Positions 58,807 to 64,000 of a DNA stretch of 64,000 nt are shown here, piece after piece. The position numbers and the translations under genes are program-made. Each line of letters starts with the position of its first letter. Within the stretch, counting starts at the first letter, position 1. The notes under the pieces are model-generated. The model did not search any database, was not told the DNA's origin, and worked only from the letters and a program-made list of their open reading frames with translations. Source of the stretch: Prochlorococcus sp. AG-402-P18 (GTDB lineage Bacteria; Cyanobacteriota; Cyanobacteriia; PCC-6307; Cyanobiaceae); contig QCJC01000008.1 of NCBI GenBank assembly GCA_003216275.1, positions 44,306 through 108,305 of the forward strand, read 5' to 3'.

Positions 58807-59736
58807 ATGAAATTATTGCTTACTGGTTGTACAGGCTTCATCGGAAGAGAATTAATCCCTTCACTAATCAATGAAGGTCATAGCCTCACAGTCATGTCTA
58901 GACAATCAAAAGAAAAATTAAAAATGATAGCTAATGACTTAAATCTAAGGGTCATAAAAATGAATCCAGCTGAGGCTTCTGCCTGGAATAATCAAGAAGT
59001 TCAAAACTCTCTTCAAAGCTGCGAAGGGGTTATCAATCTCGCTGGCGAACCTATTGCTGAAAAAAGATGGACAACCGATCACTGTAAAGAAATTACTAAT
59101 AGTCGCATAGACACAACAAATAATCTGATTAAAAACCTACGGAATCTAAGAAAACCCCCCAAAGTTCTTATTAATGCATCGGCAATTGGTTTTTATGGCT
59201 CACATCCTCAAACTGAATTCAATGAAGACAATATTCAGGGTGATGATTTTCTAGCAAATGTCTGTAAGGAATGGGAATCTGGTGCCAAGAACAAACCAAG
59301 GGCGACTCGCCTTCTAATTGTAAGAATTGGCATCGTATTAGCTAAAGATGGCGGAGCACTTGGAAAAATGCTTCCCATTTTTAGAGCTGGTCTTGGAGGG
59401 CCTATAGGAGATGGAAAACAATGGATGAGCTGGATACACAGAACAGATCTTTGTAATCTTATTAACGAAAGTGTGAAAAACTCTGCTTGGTCTGGAGTAG
59501 TCAATGGGGTTGCACCAAATCCTGTACGAATGAATGAGTTCTCTAATTCACTTGGTCAAGCACTTGGTAGACCAAGTCTTCTCGCAGTTCCTGGGCCAAT
59601 ATTGAAGTTGATTTTAGGAGATGGCGCTCGCGTGGTTTTAGAAGGACAAAATGTAAAACCTCAAAGTTTGAAAAAACTCAAATTTAAATTCCGTTTCCCC
59701 ACAATTAATGACGCTTTTAAAGCAATATTAGCTTAA
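58807..59736 (+). CDS. NAD-dependent epimerase, TIGR01777/SDR39U1 family
   Basis: Extended short-chain dehydrogenase of 309 residues with the nucleotide-binding LLTGCTGFIGREL, GVINLAGEPIAEKRW, SAIGFYG and a C-terminal QALGRPSLLAVPGP segment. Relatives are found in all plastids and cyanobacteria; a substrate is not established. It is preceded by a 191-base divergent spacer after ndhO in which I see no further gene. Confidence 0.88.
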   Translation: MKLLLTGCTGFIGRELIPSLINEGHSLTVMSRQSKEKLKMIANDLNLRVIKMNPAEASAWNNQEVQNSLQSCEGVINLAGEPIAEKRWTTDHCKEITNSRIDTTNNLIKNLRNLRKPPKVLINASAIGFYGSHPQTEFNEDNIQGDDFLANVCKEWESGAKNKPRATRLLIVRIGIVLAKDGGALGKMLPIFRAGLGGPIGDGKQWMSWIHRTDLCNLINESVKNSAWSGVVNGVAPNPVRMNEFSNSLGQALGRPSLLAVPGPILKLILGDGARVVLEGQNVKPQSLKKLKFKFRFPTINDAFKAILA

Positions 59737-59763
59737 AATTATTCGATGGAATGTAATTAGAAC

Positions 59764-60183
59764 TCAAAGATCTAACCAATTTTTTATTTTAAGTAATGTT
59801 TTCCAATTAGGTTTACGAGAAAGACCATCTTCAAATGATTCTTTTAATTCTTTTTCTAATTCAGGAAGCACGAACATAGCTCTTTTCACATAATCAATAT
59901 GATCTCTAACTCCTTTAGAATTAGTTTCTAACAATGCAAGACTTAAATTTATTCTTGATTGTGGATCTTGACCATTAAGTTTCACTGCATATCTGGCAGA
60001 CCGCAAGGCTTCCTGAGGCGAATCACATAACAATTGCAGCCAAGACAAGCATGTCCATGCAGCAGCATTATTTGGAGTAGTAGAAGTTATTTTCTGGAAA
60101 TCCTCAATCAATTCATGAGCTGGTGAACCAGCTTTATAACGATTTAGGGCTTCTTCAAAAAGACTTTCCTCTGATTGATCCAT
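59764..60183 (-). CDS. TPR-like hypothetical protein
   Basis: Protein of 139 residues, helical throughout, with TPR-like spacing: AWTCLSWLQLLCDSPQEALRSARYAVKLNGQD (read as AWTCLSWLQLL and EALRSARYAVKLN) and SRINLSLALLE. The C-terminal part is charged. No catalytic motif is visible. It is 30 bases downstream of the IscA-type gene and could be co-transcribed. Function unknown. Confidence 0.72.
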   Translation of the reverse strand: MDQSEESLFEEALNRYKAGSPAHELIEDFQKITSTTPNNAAAWTCLSWLQLLCDSPQEALRSARYAVKLNGQDPQSRINLSLALLETNSKGVRDHIDYVKRAMFVLPELEKELKESFEDGLSRKPNWKTLLKIKNWLDL

Positions 60184-60213
60184 TGTTAATTTTAAAATTC
60201 TTTATAGTTAAAG

Positions 60214-60603
60214 TTAAACTGCAAAGGAACTTCCACAGCCACAAGTTTGTGATGCATTGGGATTAGTAAAGTTGAAGCCTCCACCAATTAAATCTGTACT
60301 GAAATCTAACTGCATACCATATATATATAAAAGACTCTTTGGATCACAAATCACTTTAAACGAACTGCTACCTACTGCATATTCATAAACTTCATCATCT
60401 TTTTGAATATCATCAGCAGACACAAAGTCCATTGTGTAACTCATACCACTGCATCCTCCTGAACGTACTCCAACTCTCAATAATTTCCCTGACCCTTGTT
60501 CTTTGCAAAGTCTAGATAACTGATCCAGTGCAGGAGTGGTAATAAGAACTCCCTTGCCATCTTGAGCTTTATGAGTTTTGGGCGGTGCGTTTGACTCACT
60601 CAT
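60214..60603 (-). CDS. Iron-sulfur carrier of the IscA/SufA/ErpA family
   Basis: A-type carrier protein of 129 residues with the three conserved cysteines: Cys51 in SGGCSGMSY and Cys121 and Cys123 in TCGCGSSF near the C-terminus. The core LRVGVRSGG fits the HesB/IscA fold. It would carry or deliver Fe-S clusters, possibly with the cysteine desulfurase at 9611. It is divergent from crtQ. Confidence 0.92.
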   Translation of the reverse strand: MSESNAPPKTHKAQDGKGVLITTPALDQLSRLCKEQGSGKLLRVGVRSGGCSGMSYTMDFVSADDIQKDDEVYEYAVGSSSFKVICDPKSLLYIYGMQLDFSTDLIGGGFNFTNPNASQTCGCGSSFAV

Positions 60604-60708
60604 TGTTTTTTCTGAACTTTAATAACACTCTATTAATTATATTCGATTTTAAAAGTGCCAAAAACGAGTTTTTATTCATAGAGTTAGTGTATCCATCTAA
60701 TTAAACGA

Positions 60709-62169
60709 GTGAAAATCGCAATAATAGGTGCAGGTTTAGCAGGATTAACTGCTGCAGTGGACCTTGTTGATGAAGGACATGAGGTCGACCTATATGAGGC
60801 AAAACCATTTATTGGAGGCAAAGTTGGAAGCTGGGAAGATTCCGAAGGCAATCATATAGAGATGGGCTTACATGTGTTCTTTTTCAACTATGCCAATCTG
60901 TTTGCCTTAATGAAAAAAGTAGGGGCATTTGAAAATCTTTTACCAAAAGACCATACTCACCTTTTTGTTAACAAGGGCGGTGAAATCAAGTCACTTGACT
61001 TTCGATTTTTTGCAGGAGCTCCTTTCAACGGCTTAAAAGCCTTCTTCACTACACCTCAATTAAATTGGATTGACAAACTAAGGAATGCTCTTGCCCTTGG
61101 AACAAGTCCAATTGTAAGAGGGCTTATTGACTATGAGGGTGCGATGAAAACAATACGGTCATTAGATTCTATAAGCTTTAAACAATGGTTTCTTAACCAT
61201 GGAGGAAGCCTAAATAGTGTTGAAAGGATGTGGAATCCTATTGCATATGCTCTGGGTTTCATTGATTGCGAAGCTATTTCAGCAAGATGCATGCTTACCA
61301 TCTTTATGATGTTCGCTTCAAAAACAGAGGCATCCAAGCTCAACCTATTGAAGGGCTCACCACACAAATGGCTCACAAAGCCAATACTCGATTACATTGA
61401 ACAAAAAGGTGGAAAACTTCACTTAGAGAATATTATTAAAGAAATTCATACAGAGGATTCCGACCAACCATCTGTGACTGGATTAACTCTTCAAACACCA
61501 GAGGGTGAACAAAAAATTCAAGCTGACAAATATTTAGCTGCTTGTGATGTATCTGGTATTAAAAGAATAATTCCTAGATCATGGAGACGTTTTAAAGAGT
61601 TTGACTCACTTTTCAATCTTGATGCTGTACCAGTCGCGACAGTTCAACTTAGATACGATGGCTGGGTAACAGAGATCAACAATAGAAAAGCTCAAATAAA
61701 CCTAAAAAGTCCATCTGGTTTAGACAATTTGTTATACACAGCCGATGCTGATTTTAGTTGTTTTGCAGATTTAGCTTTATCAAGCCCAGAAGACTATAAA
61801 AAAGATGGTCAGGGCTCACTACTTCAATGTGTGTTAACCCCTGGAGATCCTTGGATTACCAAGCCCTCAGATGAAATTGTAAAACATACTGATCTACAGG
61901 TCAGGACACTTTTCCCTTCTTCAAGAGGCTTGAAGCTTTTATGGAGCAATGTGGTCAAAGTTTCTCATTCTCTCTACAGAGAGGCTCCTGGAATGGAGCC
62001 ATATAGACCAGATCAAAAAACCTCTTTTAGTAATTTCTTCTTAGCAGGCAGTTACACAAAACAGGATTACATTGACTCTATGGAAGGAGCAACAATGAGT
62101 GGTCATCTTGCTGCTTCAGCAATGCTCTCAAAGTCTGTTTCACTAGCAAAAAATTCTTCGGTTGCTTAA
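60709..62169 (+). CDS. crtQ: Zeta-carotene desaturase (plant type)
   Basis: FAD enzyme taking zeta-carotene to prolycopene. The 486-residue protein starts at GTG 60709 with the dinucleotide fold [21 protein letters not shown] (read as [12 protein letters not shown]), then [13 protein letters not shown] and [14 protein letters not shown], and ends with [22 protein letters not shown] (read as [17 protein letters not shown]). These features match plant-type ZDS and differ from CrtP. The SRPBCC gene follows after three bases. Confidence 0.95.
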   Translation: MKIAIIGAGLAGLTAAVDLVDEGHEVDLYEAKPFIGGKVGSWEDSEGNHIEMGLHVFFFNYANLFALMKKVGAFENLLPKDHTHLFVNKGGEIKSLDFRFFAGAPFNGLKAFFTTPQLNWIDKLRNALALGTSPIVRGLIDYEGAMKTIRSLDSISFKQWFLNHGGSLNSVERMWNPIAYALGFIDCEAISARCMLTIFMMFASKTEASKLNLLKGSPHKWLTKPILDYIEQKGGKLHLENIIKEIHTEDSDQPSVTGLTLQTPEGEQKIQADKYLAACDVSGIKRIIPRSWRRFKEFDSLFNLDAVPVATVQLRYDGWVTEINNRKAQINLKSPSGLDNLLYTADADFSCFADLALSSPEDYKKDGQGSLLQCVLTPGDPWITKPSDEIVKHTDLQVRTLFPSSRGLKLLWSNVVKVSHSLYREAPGMEPYRPDQKTSFSNFFLAGSYTKQDYIDSMEGATMSGHLAASAMLSKSVSLAKNSSVA

Positions 62170-62172
62170 GAA

Positions 62173-62625
62173 ATGGGAAAGTGGCTTGATCACACAGTGA
62201 TAAGTGAAATTCATGCTCCAGTTGAACTTGTGTGGAAGTTTTGGAGTGATTTAGATTCGATGCCTTTGTGGATGACTTGGATTGAATCGGTTAAGACAGT
62301 CGATGAAAAAACTTCGACACTCCCTGATTTAACGGAGTGGACACTTGCAGCTAATGGCTTTCGTTTTAAATGGAAAGCTCAAATCACTGAAAGAGTAGAA
62401 GCAGAGAAATTGGAATGGAAATCAGTTGGTGGTTTACCTACAAAGGGTTCAGTACGCTTTTACAATGAAGAGAGCGCTAAAACTGTGGTTAAATTAAAAA
62501 TATCTTATGAATTACCTCAAGTTTTAGCAAATTTAATGAAAGCAAATATTCTTGGAGGAATGGTCACGAAAGAATTACAAAAAAATCTTGATGGATTTAA
62601 AGAACTCGTCGAAAAATCAGCATAA
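62173..62625 (+). CDS. SRPBCC (START-like) domain protein
   Basis: Protein of 150 residues with the polyketide cyclase/SRPBCC fold: HTVISEIHAPVELVWKFWSDLDSMPLWMTWI (read as ISEIHAPVELVWKFWSD) and ITERVEAEKLEWKSVGG. It follows crtQ by three bases, as in other cyanobacteria, so a role in carotenoid binding or transfer is plausible but unproven. It is convergent with hemD, three bases apart. Confidence 0.8.
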   Translation: MGKWLDHTVISEIHAPVELVWKFWSDLDSMPLWMTWIESVKTVDEKTSTLPDLTEWTLAANGFRFKWKAQITERVEAEKLEWKSVGGLPTKGSVRFYNEESAKTVVKLKISYELPQVLANLMKANILGGMVTKELQKNLDGFKELVEKSA

Positions 62626-62627
62626 AT

Positions 62628-63413
62628 TTAATTAAATTTTAGTTCCAAACAAGCTTGTAATAATCCTTCTAAATCATGCGGGGAAGCCTCTTTATCAGGT
62701 TTTCTAATAAGGTTTTTACAGCTAATAGTTGTTTGGGGTCCAATCGAAACAAGTTTAATCCTTTCAATTAATTTCAACCAATTTTCACCAAAGTATTTTT
62801 TCAATAAGCTGACAGTGTTTACTACTGTTTTACCACTAGTAAAAGCAATAATGTCTATTTTCCCACTATTCAAAGCCTCTATAGTCTTTTGAGGTATATC
62901 TTTAGGACAAGAAGATTCATAAGCAGCTACTTCAATAACCTCTGCTCCTTTTAATTTGAAAGAGTCAGATAATATTGATCTGCCTCCAGTTTGTACTCTG
63001 GGAATAAATAATTTTAAACCTTTTTGATTCTGAGGGAAATATTGAACCAGGCTATCTGCAACAAAACTAGGAGGGACAAAACTAATCTTTGCATCAATAT
63101 CTGATAACAAAGAAGCGGTTTTTCTACCGACAGCAGCAATTTGAATAGTCTTGGAAATTTTTGATAAAGATGAGCCTATTTCTTTCAGTCTATCTTCAAC
63201 ATTTCTAACACCATTTGCGCTAGAAAAAATGATCCAGTCAAAGGTATTAATTTCTTTTAAGGCATCATCTAAAGGAGCCCAGTCATCTGGAGGTCCAATC
63301 ACTAATGAAGGAAGATCGAATACCTCAGCTCCTTTTTCTCGAAAGATCTTACGAGCCTCTGAAGTCTGTTCTTGGGCACGAGTAATAATTATCTTCTTGT
63401 CGGTTAAAGTCAT
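62628..63413 (-). CDS. hemD: Uroporphyrinogen-III synthase
   Basis: Closes and inverts ring D of the tetrapyrrole. The 261-residue protein is divergent, as is usual for HemD, but shows IIITRAQEQTSEARKIF at the N-terminus, WIIFSSANGVRNV, AAVGRKTASLL and IAFTSGKTVVN with LVSIGPQTT in order. It supplies chlorophyll and heme synthesis. It lies downstream of the NagZ-like gene with 100 bases between. Confidence 0.88.
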   Translation of the reverse strand: MTLTDKKIIITRAQEQTSEARKIFREKGAEVFDLPSLVIGPPDDWAPLDDALKEINTFDWIIFSSANGVRNVEDRLKEIGSSLSKISKTIQIAAVGRKTASLLSDIDAKISFVPPSFVADSLVQYFPQNQKGLKLFIPRVQTGGRSILSDSFKLKGAEVIEVAAYESSCPKDIPQKTIEALNSGKIDIIAFTSGKTVVNTVSLLKKYFGENWLKLIERIKLVSIGPQTTISCKNLIRKPDKEASPHDLEGLLQACLELKFN

Positions 63414-63513
63414 TTCTGTATGCTTCTTTCTAGGAAGTCTAAAGAATAACTATGCAATTATTTAAACAATAATAAGATTTTTCTTGCATACTAAATTCTC
63501 GATTAAAAAAAGT

Positions 63514-64000
63514 TCAATCAGTAAATTCTTTACTTGATTTTTTATCAATTTCCTTTTTAACTATTTTTGATTGCAAAATACGACTTAAAATTTGATTTTG
63601 TGCTTCCTCTATTTGACTAGGACTGTAAGCTAAAGGGATAGATTCATGAATAGTTTCCTTTATTTTATCATATAAATATGGACATCCATATATAATAATT
63701 CCTGATAATCTTTCCTCAATTTCTAAATTTTTTATAGCATCTATCCAATGATAATTATGATAATCTAATCCGATAAATGGTTTACCTCTTACAAAAAGCT
63801 GGACAAGGATTTTAGCATTATCAAATTGCCCCAATTCTAAAAATCTTTTATTAGTTTTTTGCCATGGACTGATACCAAGTGGATGTATAATTAAGTTTTT
63901 AAAGCCTACTGCCTTAGGTAGATTTAATGCAGGAAAAAATTTATTAGACACTTGATCGAAGTTATCAATTTGTATAAGATTAATATCATTAACTTTAGCT
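63514..64000 (-). CDS. 3' end of a gene, possible NagZ-like (GH3) beta-N-acetylhexosaminidase
   Basis: The minus-strand frame is open from the window edge to a stop at 63514; a GTG at 63951 is probably internal because coding continues beyond it (AKVNDINLIQIDNF). About 162 residues are visible. Segments such as ILVQLFVRGKPFIG and SGIIIYGCPYLYDKI recall the C-terminal domain of cyanobacterial GH3 proteins related to NagZ; this is a weak match from memory. The catalytic part is outside the window. It is upstream of hemD. Confidence 0.5.
   Translation of the reverse strand, partial: AKVNDINLIQIDNFDQVSNKFFPALNLPKAVGFKNLIIHPLGISPWQKTNKRFLELGQFDNAKILVQLFVRGKPFIGLDYHNYHWIDAIKNLEIEERLSGIIIYGCPYLYDKIKETIHESIPLAYSPSQIEEAQNQILSRILQSKIVKKEIDKKSSKEFTD

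Overview
The window looks like the chromosome of a marine picocyanobacterium of the Prochlorococcus type. The sequence is AT-rich and gene-dense with short spacers. It carries plant-type carotenoid desaturases, Mg-protoporphyrin methyltransferase, phylloquinone genes, many NDH-1 subunits, cyanobacterial ycf genes and the response regulators RpaA and RpaB. No transposon, prophage, CRISPR array or rRNA operon is visible. One tRNA (Asn) is present. Most of the window is core metabolism. I found no convincing new multi-gene system; the less explained items are small and are listed as findings.

Layout. 1-2384: prfB (minus, with a programmed +1 frameshift, running off the left edge), then glutaredoxin and glutathione synthetase. 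2362-7458: phylloquinone block menF, menA, menC, menE and a hotdog thioesterase. 7464-16826: ndhH, rsmH, a cysteine desulfurase, a NarL-type regulator, chlM, nagA, purE, cysC, a SUI1-like factor, trpB and a rhodanese. 16885-24600: a DUF3352 protein, citrate synthase (possible ATA start), the run ndhA-ndhI-ndhG-ndhE-nadK-CYTH, a pair of overlapping small ORFs and a PedR-like regulator. 24640-34301: metF, then a minus-strand run of Z-ISO-like protein, ndhF, ndhD, scpA and a sugar nucleotidyltransferase. A divergent RbcR/NdhR-type LysR gene follows, then ndhM with a DUF3172 gene.

34405-39482: crtP, crtB, an RRM protein, a tRNA nucleotidyltransferase, ycf34 and tsaB. 39512-44264: a minus-strand run of rpaB, plsX, fabH, fabD and plsC. 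44373-51176: radA, ycf3, a copper P-type ATPase, tmk, holB and rpaA. 51177-53877: the most accessory-looking stretch, with a 322-base spacer, a large TPR-methyltransferase gene and tRNA-Asn. 53907-64000: an ECF-like ATPase, a UPF0367 protein, an ArnT/PMT-like glycosyltransferase, cysK, a J-domain protein, ndhO, an SDR epimerase, a TPR-like protein, an IscA-type protein, crtQ, an SRPBCC protein, hemD and the 3' end of a NagZ-like gene.

How the parts fit: nine NDH-1 subunits (H, A, I, G, E, D, F, M, O) in several clusters support cyclic electron flow and respiration. The men genes make the photosystem I quinone. The crt genes take geranylgeranyl-PP to lycopene precursors. chlM and hemD serve tetrapyrrole synthesis. 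RpaA, RpaB, the PedR-like protein and the LysR regulator are the regulatory layer, probably tied to light and redox state. Family calls come from motifs and gene context read by eye; no database search was run.
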